Origin: JANOGU01 sp964499865
GTDB taxonomy: Bacteria; Pseudomonadota; Alphaproteobacteria; Rhodobacterales; Rhodobacteraceae
Reading direction: 5' to 3'
Length of the DNA stretch: 34,052 nt
Assembly (NCBI GenBank): GCA_964499865.1
Contig: CAZCPY010000017.1
Coordinates: 1 to 34,052, forward strand
Shown: in pieces, positions 7,300 to 16,337 of the stretch
How the letters are laid out: every line of letters begins with the position of its first letter
Numbering within the stretch: the first letter of the stretch is position 1
Notes under the pieces: generated by a model
What the model was told of the DNA's origin: nothing
What the model saw: only the letters and a program-made list of their open reading frames with translations
Databases searched by the model: none
Made by a program: the position numbers and the translations under genes

Positions 7300-8845
7300 C
7301 GGCAGAGGCCCGCGTCACCATCGCCTGCGCGCGCAGCGCGCCGGCCAGCGACAGGAACCGCGCCTCGGCGACCTCGCCGAACAGCCCCTCGCCTATCGGC
7401 GAGAGGCGCAGTTCGACCTCGCGCTTCTTCGGCCGCCAGAGCAGTTCCCCCGCATCCGCCGGATCGGCGGTCGAGAACATGGCGCCGAAGCGCATCGCCT
7501 TGCCCAGCACCTCGGCCTCCTGGATCTGGGCATCCGTCAGCAGGCGGAACAGCGGCTCCAGCCGCGACCCCGTGCGGCTGTTCTTGTAGCGGTGCAGAAG
7601 CGCGAGGCCCAGGAACACCCGGCCCGGATGGTCGAGCCCGCCGAGGTTCGCCCGCGTGGCGTTGTCGAAACAGACCTCGGCGCGGTAGTCGGGATGCGCG
7701 CGCCAGGTCGTGTCGTGCATCAGGCAGGCCGCCTTGACCAGCCGCAGGCGGTCATCGGGCAGGCCGCGGAACAGCGGCAGCAGGAAGCTATACAGCTTCT
7801 TGCCGAAGCCCGGCATCCGGGCCGAGCTCAGTTCCGCCGCCCGCGCCGCCTCGATCAGGGGATCGCGCGCGCGCAGCCGTTCGGGCATCTGCTCGTACAG
7901 CAGCCCCTCGCGGATGCCGTAGGCGGACACGTCGATCTCGCCCGGCCTGAAGGCCAGCACCAGTTCGCGCAGCACCTCGGTGGCCAGCGGCACCAGGTCC
8001 ATGCGGTCGGCCGAGGTGCCGGTGCGCACGCGCAGCAGGGCGGGGTCCTGCGTGCCGATCCAGTCGAGCGTGTCGAGCAGCGACTGCGGCGTCATGCGGT
8101 ATTCGTGCAGCACGGTCAGCGGGTAGTTGCGCCGCTCCATGTCCAGCCGCGCGATCACCCGCCAGGACCCGCCGACGAGGTAGATGCGCTCGCCCGGGTC
8201 GGGCCTGATCGTGTCCTTGAGGGTCCGCAGCACCTTGCGGATGTGGTCCCGCCGCGCCTCCGCGCCGCCCTCCACCTGCTGCAGGCGGAACGGACCCAGG
8301 GGCGAGGTCGCGCGCTTGCCCACGCGGCCGTCGGCGATGCGGGCCAGTTCCATCGAGTTGCCGCCGATGTCGCAGACGATGCCGCGCGCGTCCGGCCAGC
8401 CCAGCAGCACGCCCTGCGCCGACAGCCGCGCCTCTTCGTCGCCGTCGATGATCCACATCCGAAGCCCGGTGGTCTGTTCCACCTCGGCCTGGAAGGCCGG
8501 GCCGTCCTCGGCCTCGCGCACGGCCGCCGTGGCCACGCAGATCAGCGGGCGCACGTCCATCCCCTGCGCCAAGAGCGCAAAGCGGCGCAGCGCGACCAGC
8601 GCGCGGTCGCGGCCGCGGGGGTTCAGGCGGCCGGTCTGCGCCAGGCCCTTGCCCAGGCCCGCCATGATCTTCTCGTTGTAGAAATAGGCCGGGGATCGGG
8701 CGGCGCCGTCGAAGACCACCATGCGGATCGAGTTCGAGCCCACGTCGATCACGCCCACGCGCGACAGCGCGCGCGCCGAGGGGTCCTCGAACAGCGGGCG
8801 CCCCGAGAAGGGGCCCGCGTCATCCTGCGAATCCGTCTGGTCCAT
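7286..8845 (-). CDS. ppx: exopolyphosphatase / Ppx-GppA phosphatase family protein
   Basis: A 519-residue member of the Ppx/GppA family, which releases phosphate from polyphosphate ends or converts pppGpp to ppGpp. The actin-like ATPase fold shows phosphate-binding loop 1 (GVIDVGSNSIRMVVFDG, residues about 31-47), the catalytic region ATAAVREAEDG, and loop 2 (IVCDIGGNSMELARI, near 155-170). The C-terminal half carries HD-like helices (CLMHDTTWRAH), matching full-length Ppx. It lies downstream of ppk1 on the same strand, which favours the exopolyphosphatase role. The 273-base gap to ppk1 contains a repeat, so it may have its own promoter. Its end overlaps the VOC gene. Confidence 0.9.
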   Translation of the reverse strand: MDQTDSQDDAGPFSGRPLFEDPSARALSRVGVIDVGSNSIRMVVFDGAARSPAYFYNEKIMAGLGKGLAQTGRLNPRGRDRALVALRRFALLAQGMDVRPLICVATAAVREAEDGPAFQAEVEQTTGLRMWIIDGDEEARLSAQGVLLGWPDARGIVCDIGGNSMELARIADGRVGKRATSPLGPFRLQQVEGGAEARRDHIRKVLRTLKDTIRPDPGERIYLVGGSWRVIARLDMERRNYPLTVLHEYRMTPQSLLDTLDWIGTQDPALLRVRTGTSADRMDLVPLATEVLRELVLAFRPGEIDVSAYGIREGLLYEQMPERLRARDPLIEAARAAELSSARMPGFGKKLYSFLLPLFRGLPDDRLRLVKAACLMHDTTWRAHPDYRAEVCFDNATRANLGGLDHPGRVFLGLALLHRYKNSRTGSRLEPLFRLLTDAQIQEAEVLGKAMRFGAMFSTADPADAGELLWRPKKREVELRLSPIGEGLFGEVAEARFLSLAGALRAQAMVTRASADAET

Positions 8846-8921
8846 CGCCTTCTCACATGCCGCCCGCCGGGGCGCCGGTCAACGTCTGCGCCCGGCGCTG
8901 CCGTCGGGCCGCCGGGCGCTT

Positions 8922-8960
8922 CCCTCCCCCCTCGCGGGGGAGGGAGAGGGTGGGGGGGCG
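8922..8960. repeat. GC-rich hairpin repeat with G-rich tail, copy 1
   Basis: CCCTCCCCC (8922-8930), loop CTCGC, then GGGGGAGGG (8936-8944) form a strong stem, followed by a GAGGGTGGGGGGGCGC tail. The same arrangement recurs at 23382-23420. Here it sits in the 273-base gap between ppk1 and ppx. The G-rich tail is also capable of forming a quadruplex. Confidence 0.65.
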
Positions 8961-9020
8961 CCCGGCCCGTCGCGCGGCCCCCCCTCCCCCGACGCCTCTC
9001 CGCAATGGCGAAGGGAAGGC

Positions 9021-9042
9021 GCCCATCGCCGCCGCGATGGGC
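9021..9042. other. hairpin between ppk1 and ppx
   Basis: GCCCATCGC (9021-9029) and GCGATGGGC (9034-9042) are perfect 9-base arms around a 4-base loop. It lies 77 bases past the ppk1 stop on the ppk1 transcript. There is no T-run, so it may be an mRNA-stability or Rho-dependent 3' structure. Confidence 0.4.
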
Positions 9043-9118
9043 AAGATGCGAAAGGACATCGCAGGCCACGCCGTCAGCTAGGGCCCCGGATGTTCGATTC
9101 CGACAAGCCCCTTCGCCC

Positions 9119-11308
9119 CTACCCCTCGCCCGCCGCGCTGTCGTCGCCAAGGACCGCCAGTCGCGGCGCGTCCTTGATGCCCGCCGTTCCGCGCCCCGAC
9201 AGCGAGGGGTTCTCCATGAAGAAGCGGTGGCAGTTGAAGCCGCCGCCCGGCGGCACCTCGCGCCCGTAGCTGCCGTCGGGGCGCAGCACCCAGCTCTGTT
9301 CCGTGTCGGCCAGGTTTGCCGCCATGATCTGGCTGACGATCTGCGCCTTGACGGTGGGGTTAAGCACCTCGACCAGCGTCTCGACCCGCCGCGTCAGGTT
9401 GCGGCCCATCCAGTCGGCCGAGGAGATGAACACCCGCGCCCGCCGCGACGGCAGGCCGTGGCCGGACCCGAAGCAGACGATGCGGCTGTGTTCCAGGAAG
9501 CGCCCGACGATCGACTTGACGCGGATGTTCTCGCTCAGGCCCCGGATCCCCGGCCGGAGGCCGCAGATGCCGCGCACCACCAGGCTGATCCGCACCCCGG
9601 CCTGGCTGGCGGCATAGAGCGCGTCGATCACGTCGGGGTCGATCAGGCTGTTCAGCTTGACCCAGATGTCGGCCGCCCGCCCGGCGCGGGCATGGTCGGC
9701 CTCGGCCGCGATCAGTTCCAGAAGCCGCGGCTTCAGGGTGATCGGAGAAATGGCCAGGTTCTCCAGCCCCTCGGGCTGCACATAGCCCGACAGGTAGTTG
9801 AACACCTTGGTCGCATCCCGCCCGAGCGCCGCGTCGCAGGTGAACAGCGACAGGTCGGTGTAGATGCGCGCGGTGATCGGGTGGTAGTTGCCGGTGCCGT
9901 AGTGGGTGTAGGTCACCAGGTTCTCGCCCTCGCGCCGCACCACCGTGCTGATCTTGGCATGCGTCTTGTAGTGGATGAAGCCGTAGACGACATGCGCCCC
10001 CGACCTTTCCAGCCGCCGCGACTGCTTGATGTTGGCGGCCTCGTCGAAACGCGCCTTCAGTTCCACCAGCGCGGTGACCGACTTGCCCGCCTCGGCCGCC
10101 TCGCACAGCGCGGCGACGATCGGGCTTTCCGACGACGTGCGGTACAGCGTCTGCTTGATCGCCAGCACGTTGGGGTCCGCCGCCGCCTGCTGCAGGAAGC
10201 GGATGACCATGTCGAAGGTCTCGTACGGGTGGTGCAGCAGCATGTCCTTCTGGCGGATCGCGGCAAAGATGTTGCCGTCGTGATCCTCGACCCGTTCCGG
10301 CACGCGCGGGGCGAAGGGCGGCCAGAGCAGGTCCTTGCGGCTGGACAGGACCAGTTCCCTGAGGTCGGCGATGCCAAGAAGGCCGCGCACCTCCACGACC
10401 TGGCTTTCGGGAACCGCCAGTTCCTCCATGATCCCCGCGCGCAGGGACGGCGGCGCGCCTGCCGACAGCTTGAGCCGGATCACCTCGCCCCGCCGCCGCC
10501 GTTTCAGCGCCGTCTCGAATTCGCGCACCAGGTCTTCGGCCTCGTCCTCGACCTCGAGGTCGCTGTCGCGCAGCACGCGGAAGGTGCAGTGGCCGCGGTC
10601 GGTATAGCCGGGGAACAGCATGCCAAGGTGCAGAAGCAGCAGTTCCTCCAGCGGCAGGAACCGGTGTTCGCCGGCCTTGGCCTGCAAGGGCACGAAGCGG
10701 GCCACCTGCTGCGGGATCGGCAGCAGCGCCTGCAATTCGCGCCCGTCGGTGGCGCGTTCCAGCTGCAGAGCCAGGCAGAAGCCGGTGTTGGGGATGAAGG
10801 GGAAGGGGTGCGCCGGGTCGATGGCCAGCGGCGAAAGGATCGGGAAGACCTTGGTGAGGAAGTAGTCCTCCAGATGCTTCAGGTCTCTCGCCTGCAGCTT
10901 CGACCTGGCGACGACGGTGATGCCGGCCCCCTCCATCTCGCGCTTGAGCCGGTTCAGCACGACCTGCTGGGTCTGCATCAGGCGGCGGGCGTCGGCGTTG
11001 ATGAGGTCAAGCTGTTCGGAGGCGCTGCGCCCGTCTTCCGACAGCGCCGCATTGCCCGACCGCACGAAGGCCATCAGGCCCGCCACGCGGACGGTATAGA
11101 ATTCGTCCAGGTTGGTGGCGCTGATCGACAGGAAGCGCAGCCGTTCGAGCAGGGGCACGGCGGGGTTCGACGCCTCCTCGAGCACGCGCCAGTTGAAGGC
11201 GAGCCAACTGAGTTCCCGGTTGAAGAACCGCCCCGGTCCCCGCGTGTCGAGGCCGGGCAGGGCCGGTGCGTCGGGGAAGGGCGAGCGGAGGAAATCGGTC
11301 TGGGTCAT
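9119..11308 (-). CDS. ppk1: polyphosphate kinase 1
   Basis: Ppk1 polymerises the gamma-phosphate of ATP into polyphosphate reversibly. The 729-residue length is normal. The N-terminal domain opens with FFNRELSWLAFNWRVLEEA (residues 28-46), the helical domain has ATNLDEFYTVRVAGL, and the catalytic core includes LAIKQTLYRT, VELKARFDEAANI and HYKTHAKIS, where His450 corresponds to the phosphorylated histidine of E. coli Ppk (His435). The C-terminal domain has the FISSADWMGRNLTRRVE motif. It is first of a minus-strand ppk1-ppx-VOC series. The start at 11308 gives the standard MTQTDFLRSP opening; the promoter must lie within 11309-11430. Phosphate control is plausible but no convincing Pho box was seen. 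Confidence 0.95.
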   Translation of the reverse strand: MTQTDFLRSPFPDAPALPGLDTRGPGRFFNRELSWLAFNWRVLEEASNPAVPLLERLRFLSISATNLDEFYTVRVAGLMAFVRSGNAALSEDGRSASEQLDLINADARRLMQTQQVVLNRLKREMEGAGITVVARSKLQARDLKHLEDYFLTKVFPILSPLAIDPAHPFPFIPNTGFCLALQLERATDGRELQALLPIPQQVARFVPLQAKAGEHRFLPLEELLLLHLGMLFPGYTDRGHCTFRVLRDSDLEVEDEAEDLVREFETALKRRRRGEVIRLKLSAGAPPSLRAGIMEELAVPESQVVEVRGLLGIADLRELVLSSRKDLLWPPFAPRVPERVEDHDGNIFAAIRQKDMLLHHPYETFDMVIRFLQQAAADPNVLAIKQTLYRTSSESPIVAALCEAAEAGKSVTALVELKARFDEAANIKQSRRLERSGAHVVYGFIHYKTHAKISTVVRREGENLVTYTHYGTGNYHPITARIYTDLSLFTCDAALGRDATKVFNYLSGYVQPEGLENLAISPITLKPRLLELIAAEADHARAGRAADIWVKLNSLIDPDVIDALYAASQAGVRISLVVRGICGLRPGIRGLSENIRVKSIVGRFLEHSRIVCFGSGHGLPSRRARVFISSADWMGRNLTRRVETLVEVLNPTVKAQIVSQIMAANLADTEQSWVLRPDGSYGREVPPGGGFNCHRFFMENPSLSGRGTAGIKDAPRLAVLGDDSAAGEG

Positions 11309-11343
11309 GACCTGCTGTGGGGCACGGGAACGTAACGGCTATG

Positions 11344-11368
11344 TTGCGCATCGGGGCCGCGGGCGCAA
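11344..11368. promoter_or_regulatory. inverted repeat upstream of ppk1
   Basis: TTGCGC (11344-11349) and GCGCAA (11363-11368) form a perfect inverted repeat with a 13-base spacer, 36-60 bases before the ppk1 start. The local sequence is more AT-rich than its surroundings. It may be an operator or part of the ppk1 promoter; no regulator can be named. Confidence 0.25.
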
Positions 11369-11434
11369 TTTTGTTCGGATGTGACCTGCGCGGAGGGCGC
11401 GGCCATGCCCGGGCGGCGGGGGCTGGCCGCGGCG

Positions 11435-11722
11435 CCGCCCTGTGTCGCGCGGGTGATCGACGTGGCGGGCGACGGGCGGTCCAATGCCGGGCCGCAGCCG
11501 GGCGCGGTCTTTGCCGGAGGAGGGTTTGGCGGCATCCAGGTCAACGCGCTGGTGATCGGCGGACACGAGCGGGCGCTGGACGACTGGTTCGGGCGGCAGG
11601 TGATCCGCGGGCCGGGGGCGTTTGTCGAATTCGTGCGGCGGCAGCGCGACTTTCCCGAAGCGATCCGCCGCAAGCTGATCCGCGAGCTTTCCCTCGTCAT
11701 CGTCGGCGAGGCGCGCCGAGGG
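11435..11722 (+). pseudogene. remnant of a DUF1194 (vWA-like) gene
   Basis: The reading frame gives RVIDVAGDGRSNAGPQPG, then VNALVIGGHE, WFGRQVIRGPGAFVEFV and EAIRRKLIRELS. This order is the C-terminal third of DUF1194 proteins, which are secreted von Willebrand A-like proteins common in alphaproteobacteria. The N-terminal signal peptide and the metal-site half of the domain (about 140 residues) are missing: upstream DNA is the ppk1 leader. The frame has no stop at the normal end and runs into the palindrome at 11722. It therefore looks like a gene lost by deletion on one side and overwritten by a repeat on the other. No start signal precedes it. The 500-base span 11309-11808 holds nothing else I recognise beyond this and the neighbouring sites. 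Confidence 0.65.
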
Positions 11723-11810
11723 TGCCCCGTCCCGCGCTTGACCCGGGACCCCGCCGGTCACGGTCGCGCGGGTAAGGGGGGAGGCCCCGGCGCAGAGCCG
11801 GGGCGGGGTC
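11722..11810. repeat. dispersed long palindrome, copy B
   Basis: It carries GCCCCGTCCCGCGCTTGACC on the left and GAGGCCCCGGCG plus GCCGGGGCGGGGTC on the right. Its sequence aligns along its length with the reverse complement of 6591-6678, including the CTTGACCCGGG and GAGGCCCCGG blocks. The right end touches the stop codon of the ribokinase-like gene, and the left end replaces the end of the DUF1194 remnant. Like copy A it lies where two genes converge. Confidence 0.7.
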
Positions 11811-12747
11811 AGCCCCGGGCCAGCAGGGCCTCGATCTCGGCGCGGGACGGCATGGACGGCGCGGTGCCCGGGCGGGTGACGCTGATGCCTGCGGTGGCGG
11901 CGGCGAAGCGCATCGCCTGCGCCGGGGTCTGCCCTTCGGCCAGCGCCACGGCGAAGCCGCCGTTGAAGGCATCGCCCGCGCCGGTGGTTTCCACCACCGG
12001 CCCGGCCGGGATCACCGGCTGATGCGTGGACCTGCCCCCGCGTTCACGGAGCAGCGCGCCGTTGCCGCCCAGCGTCACCACCACCGCCCCCACGCCGCGC
12101 GCCAGCAGCGCATCCGCCGCCGCCTCGGCCCCGGCGAGCGTGGTGACCGTCAGGCCGGTCAGGCCCTCGGCCTCGGATTCGTTGGGGGTGAGGTAGTCGG
12201 CAAGCGCCAGGATCTCGTCGGACAGCGGCGCCGCCGGGGCAGGGTTCAGGATCGTCACCGCGCCGCCCGCGCGGGCGATCCGGAGCGCGCGCAGGGCCGC
12301 GGGGATGGGCTGTTCCAGCTGCGTGACGAAGACCGCGGCGCCCGCGATCAGGTCGGCATGCGCCTCCACATCCGCAACCGAGATGCGCCCCGCCGCCCCC
12401 GGCGCGATGATGATGGCGTTGTTGCCGGTGGCCTCCTCGATGAAGATGTAGGCGGCCCCCGTGTAGCTTTCGGGGTCCTCGACCACATGCGCCCGGACCC
12501 CGGCGGCATCCCAGGTCTGGCGGGCAAGCTTGGCGAAGTCGTCGACGCCGAGCCGCGTGAGGAAATGCGCCTCGCCCCCGGCGCGGGCGGTCGCGACCGA
12601 CTGGTTGGACCCCTTGCCGCCGGGCCCCAGGACGAACCGGTGCCCGAGGATCGTCTCGCCCATGCGGGGCTGGCGGTCGGCGCGGTAGGCGGTGTCGGCG
12701 ACGAAGACGCCGAGGTTGACGATGCGGCGGTTGACGATGCGGGGCAT
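11809..12747 (-). CDS. rbsK: ribokinase-like PfkB-family sugar kinase
   Basis: A 312-residue sugar kinase. The PfkB signatures are present: GPGGKGSNQSVATARAGG near residue 40, which binds the sugar, and ETTGAGDAFNGGFAVAL near 250, with the catalytic Asp in GAGD and the ATP anion hole. LNPAPAAPL and TPNESEAEGLTG are typical of ribokinases. ATG 12747 has a GGAGG Shine-Dalgarno 5-6 bases upstream and is preferred over GTG 12762. It directly follows the fucU-like gene and belongs to the UgpC-type transporter operon, so it probably phosphorylates the imported sugar. The actual sugar may be ribose or another monosaccharide. Confidence 0.88.
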   Translation of the reverse strand: MPRIVNRRIVNLGVFVADTAYRADRQPRMGETILGHRFVLGPGGKGSNQSVATARAGGEAHFLTRLGVDDFAKLARQTWDAAGVRAHVVEDPESYTGAAYIFIEEATGNNAIIIAPGAAGRISVADVEAHADLIAGAAVFVTQLEQPIPAALRALRIARAGGAVTILNPAPAAPLSDEILALADYLTPNESEAEGLTGLTVTTLAGAEAAADALLARGVGAVVVTLGGNGALLRERGGRSTHQPVIPAGPVVETTGAGDAFNGGFAVALAEGQTPAQAMRFAAATAGISVTRPGTAPSMPSRAEIEALLARG

Positions 12748-12762
12748 TGGGTCCTCCAGCAC

Positions 12763-13212
12763 TCAATCGGGCGGGATGACGCCCTTGCGGAACATGAAGC
12801 AGCCGTAGAACCGGCGCTCGCCGGTCTGGATGACGGCATAGCTTTTTCGCGCGAGGTCGTAGAAGGCGAAGCGCTCGATCCCGATCATCGGGCGGCGGCG
12901 GCCCTCGGCGCGGTCGATCTCGGCCTGCACCTCGGCCTGCACCGTCGGCACCTCGTCCGGCTTGCCCACCACCTGCATCCGCCCCGCGAAGTCATCGACG
13001 AAGGTATCCAGCGGATAGACCGACAGGATCGCCCGCGCCGCCTCGGCGCAGGTCAGGTTGTCCATCCGCAGAAGCTCGCCCGTCACCGTGGCGCGCGCGA
13101 CGGCAGCGCCGGGGAAATTGGTGTCGGCCAGGATCAGCACGTCGCCATGGCCCATGGCGCGCAAGGCACCCAGCACTTCGGCATTCAGCCGGTTGTCGAT
13201 CCCCTTCAGCAT
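12763..13212 (-). CDS. fucU: RbsD/FucU family sugar mutarotase
   Basis: A 149-residue protein that should interconvert sugar anomers or pyranose and furanose forms. MLKGIDNRLNAEVLGALRAM followed by GHGDVLILADTNFPG carries the active-site His22 and the conserved Asp. The ERFAFYDLARKSYAVIQTGE region and FYGCFMFRKGV C-terminus match FucU (fucose mutarotase) more closely than RbsD. It lies between the ABC ATPase gene and the sugar kinase gene with very short gaps, so it is part of one catabolic operon. The neighbouring ribokinase means a ribose-pyranase role cannot be excluded. Confidence 0.87.
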   Translation of the reverse strand: MLKGIDNRLNAEVLGALRAMGHGDVLILADTNFPGAAVARATVTGELLRMDNLTCAEAARAILSVYPLDTFVDDFAGRMQVVGKPDEVPTVQAEVQAEIDRAEGRRRPMIGIERFAFYDLARKSYAVIQTGERRFYGCFMFRKGVIPPD

Positions 13213-13225
13213 GCGTCTTCCCCCT

Positions 13226-14278
<1,053 letters not shown>

Positions 14279-14344
14279 GTGTCCCCCATCCCCTGCGCGC
14301 AGTCCTAGCCGAGCCGCGGGGCGGCTGTCCACCGTCGCGGCGCA

Positions 14345-14386
14345 ACTGACATGTTAGATGTTGACAGGCCGCCGGGGCCTTTGTCA
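14345..14386. promoter_or_regulatory. putative operator region of the divergent carbohydrate locus
   Basis: ACTGACATGTTAG (14345-14357) is followed by GATGTTGACA (14357-14366) and TTTGTCA (14380-14386). TGACA thus occurs at 14347 and 14362 in one direction and as TGTCA at 14382 in the other. TTGACA at 14361-14366 also resembles a -35 element for the plus strand. The 13-base block reappears inverted at 17635-17647 at the permease start. LacI- or GntR-type control is a reasonable guess, but no regulator gene is present in the locus. The other parts of the 262-base gap show no gene. Confidence 0.45.
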
Positions 14387-14540
14387 GGGTGCCGCCAGCG
14401 CCCGCAGGACAAAGAGGGGGGAGGGGCGCGTCTGCGCGCGGCCCGGGGCGAGGGGCCGTCGCGCGGGTGGGCTGACGCATCCCCGACAGAACCAGTGCGC
14501 AAGGGCGAACGGCCCGGCGCCACACCAGGGAGGATTTCTC

Positions 14541-16166
14541 GTGAAGGTCGAACACTACAACGCCATCATGCGCGGGCAGCTCAGCCGCCGGCGCCTGCTG
14601 CAGGGCGCAACCGCCCTGACCGCCGTCGCCGCCCTGCCCGCGCTGCCGCGCCGTGCCAGCGCGCAGGGCAACCTGCGGGCGGAAATCCTGAAGATCCCCG
14701 GCGTGGGCATGGGGTCGCCCACCGATGCCGACTGGCAGAAGGTCGGCGAGATGTGCCTCGGGCCCACCAAGGCGAACGTCGCCGAGGGCGAGTTCGCGGG
14801 GGTGGAACTCACCTTCATGGGCCTGAACAACCAGAACCTGCACAACGTGCTGTTCCGCGGCTTCCTCAAGTCGTGGGAAACCTACACCGGCGCCAAGATC
14901 AACTGGATCGACCTGGCGCAGGCCGACTACAACCCGCGCCTGCAGCAGGCCATCGCCACCGGCACGGTCGATTTCGACATCATCGAGATGGGCGCGCCGT
15001 TCGAGGGAGAGACCGCGGGCAAAGGCCTTCTGGACGAGATGCCCGACTGGGTGAAGACGCAGATCGAGGCCGATGACCTGGTGGCCTATCTGCAGCCTCC
15101 GGTCGGCACCTGGGACGGCAAGACCTACCGCGTCACCATCGACGGCGACACCCACACCCTGGCCTACCGCAAGGACTATTTCGGCGAAGGCGGGATCGGC
15201 GGCGCCGAGATGCCCCGGCACTGGGAAGACGTGAACGCGATGTCGGTGGCGCTGAAGGGCAAGACCGACCCGCTGACCGGGCTGTCGGCCTACGGCTTCC
15301 TCGACCCGCTGAAGGGCTGGGGCGGCTTCGGCTTCTACTTCCTGGAAGACCGGGCCACGGCCTATGTCAAGCACCCCTCCGATCCGGCCTGGCTGTTCGA
15401 CCCCGACACGATGAAGCCGCGTGTCAACAACCCGGGCTGGGTGCAGGCGATCCAGGACGTGATGGACCTGATCAAGGCCGGCGCCTATCCGCCGGACCAG
15501 ATCAACGCCGACCCCGGCACCACCGCCTTCCAGCAGTTCCTGGCCGGGACCGGCGCGGCGCTGACCTGGTGGGGCGACGTGGGGTCGAGCGCCCGCACCT
15601 CGGACACGTCGGTGGTGGGCGATGTCGTGGGCTTCGACATCAACCCGGGCGCCAGGCGCGTCTACAACCACGCCGCCGGCGCCTGGGAGGAGACCGAGAA
15701 CTTCGCCCCCAACCTCGCCTACCTGGGCTGGGGCATCTACGTCACCAACCGCGTCTCGGGCGACGAGAAAAAGCGCAAGGCGGCCTGGTCGGCGGCGGCG
15801 CATCTGGGCGGCAAGGACATCTCGCTGTGGACGGCGGCCTATCCCTCGGGCTTCCAGCCCTACCGCAACAGCCACTTCAACTTCGAGGAATGGGAAGCCG
15901 CGGGCTATGACCGGGCCTTCGTCGAGGACTACCTGGGCTCGAACCGCGACAGCTACAACCACCCCAACGCGGCCATCGAACCCCGCATCCCCGGCATCTT
16001 CCAGTACTACTCGGTGGCCGAGGACGAACTGGCCAAGGGCTACGCCGGGCAATACGCGGGCGCGCAGGAAACCGCGGACGCCATCGCCGCAGCCTGGGAG
16101 AAGATCACCGACCAGATCGGCCGCGACAGCCAGATCGCGCTGTACAAGGCATCGCTGGGGATGTGA
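14541..16166 (+). CDS. ABC transporter extracellular substrate-binding protein (Tat-exported, CUT1-like)
   Basis: A 541-residue periplasmic binding protein. The N-terminus has a twin-arginine signal (LSRRRLLQG, then a hydrophobic ATALTAVAALPAL segment, likely cut after ASA near residue 42). The mature protein shows the solute-binding pattern of group 1: GVELTFMGLNNQNLHNV, the GTVDFDIIEMGAPF region, TLAYRKDYF, and LAGTGAALTWWGDVGSS. At about 500 mature residues it is larger than usual binding proteins. The start is GTG 14541, with AGGGAGGA at 14527-14534. The sugar is unknown. A strong terminator follows, so most transcripts would stop here and the permeases need read-through or their own promoter. 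Confidence 0.9.
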   Translation: MKVEHYNAIMRGQLSRRRLLQGATALTAVAALPALPRRASAQGNLRAEILKIPGVGMGSPTDADWQKVGEMCLGPTKANVAEGEFAGVELTFMGLNNQNLHNVLFRGFLKSWETYTGAKINWIDLAQADYNPRLQQAIATGTVDFDIIEMGAPFEGETAGKGLLDEMPDWVKTQIEADDLVAYLQPPVGTWDGKTYRVTIDGDTHTLAYRKDYFGEGGIGGAEMPRHWEDVNAMSVALKGKTDPLTGLSAYGFLDPLKGWGGFGFYFLEDRATAYVKHPSDPAWLFDPDTMKPRVNNPGWVQAIQDVMDLIKAGAYPPDQINADPGTTAFQQFLAGTGAALTWWGDVGSSARTSDTSVVGDVVGFDINPGARRVYNHAAGAWEETENFAPNLAYLGWGIYVTNRVSGDEKKRKAAWSAAAHLGGKDISLWTAAYPSGFQPYRNSHFNFEEWEAAGYDRAFVEDYLGSNRDSYNHPNAAIEPRIPGIFQYYSVAEDELAKGYAGQYAGAQETADAIAAAWEKITDQIGRDSQIALYKASLGM

Positions 16167-16185
16167 CCTGCGGCCGGAGCACAGG

Positions 16186-16216
16186 AAAGGGCGGCCCGCC
16201 CCGGGCCGCCCTTTTT
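16186..16216 (+). terminator. rho-independent terminator after the binding-protein gene
   Basis: AAAGGGCGGCCCG (16186-16198) pairs perfectly with CGGGCCGCCCTTT (16202-16214) around a 3-base loop, ending in a TTTTT run at 16212-16216. This is the clearest intrinsic terminator in the window. It lies 20 bases after the stop codon and would give the binding protein an excess over the membrane components. Confidence 0.9.
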
Positions 16217-16219
16217 GCC

Positions 16220-16229
16220 GGGGGGGGGG
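16220..16229. repeat. poly-G tract of 10
   Basis: Ten consecutive G residues sit about 108 bases before the serine hydrolase start, just after the terminator. Such a tract is prone to slipped-strand change and to sequencing error. It lies outside any reading frame I accept. Confidence 0.8.
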
Positions 16230-16337
16230 CGGCCCCGGGGCGGAGGGCGCGCGGCCGGGTCCGGCCGCCCGCGTGAAGGGACTTGCCCGGCGGGCCTGCG
16301 GCATGGTCCGCCGCGCCCGATCCCGGGGAGGAGACCC

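Noticed and set aside
7175..11335. A plus-strand open frame of 1386 codons
   Set aside because: It is antisense to ppk1 and ppx, has Arg/His/Gln/Gly-rich composition and no recognisable domain. Long shadow frames are expected at this GC content.
11317..11775. A frame encoding a short hydrophobic IGAAGAILFG stretch as the DUF1194 N-terminus
   Set aside because: The similarity is too short and the following residues are degenerate, so I left it out of the remnant.
12763..13212. RbsD (ribose pyranase) for the FucU-like gene
   Set aside because: The MGHGD and ERFAFYDLARKSYAV motifs match FucU better, although the adjacent ribokinase keeps RbsD-like activity possible.
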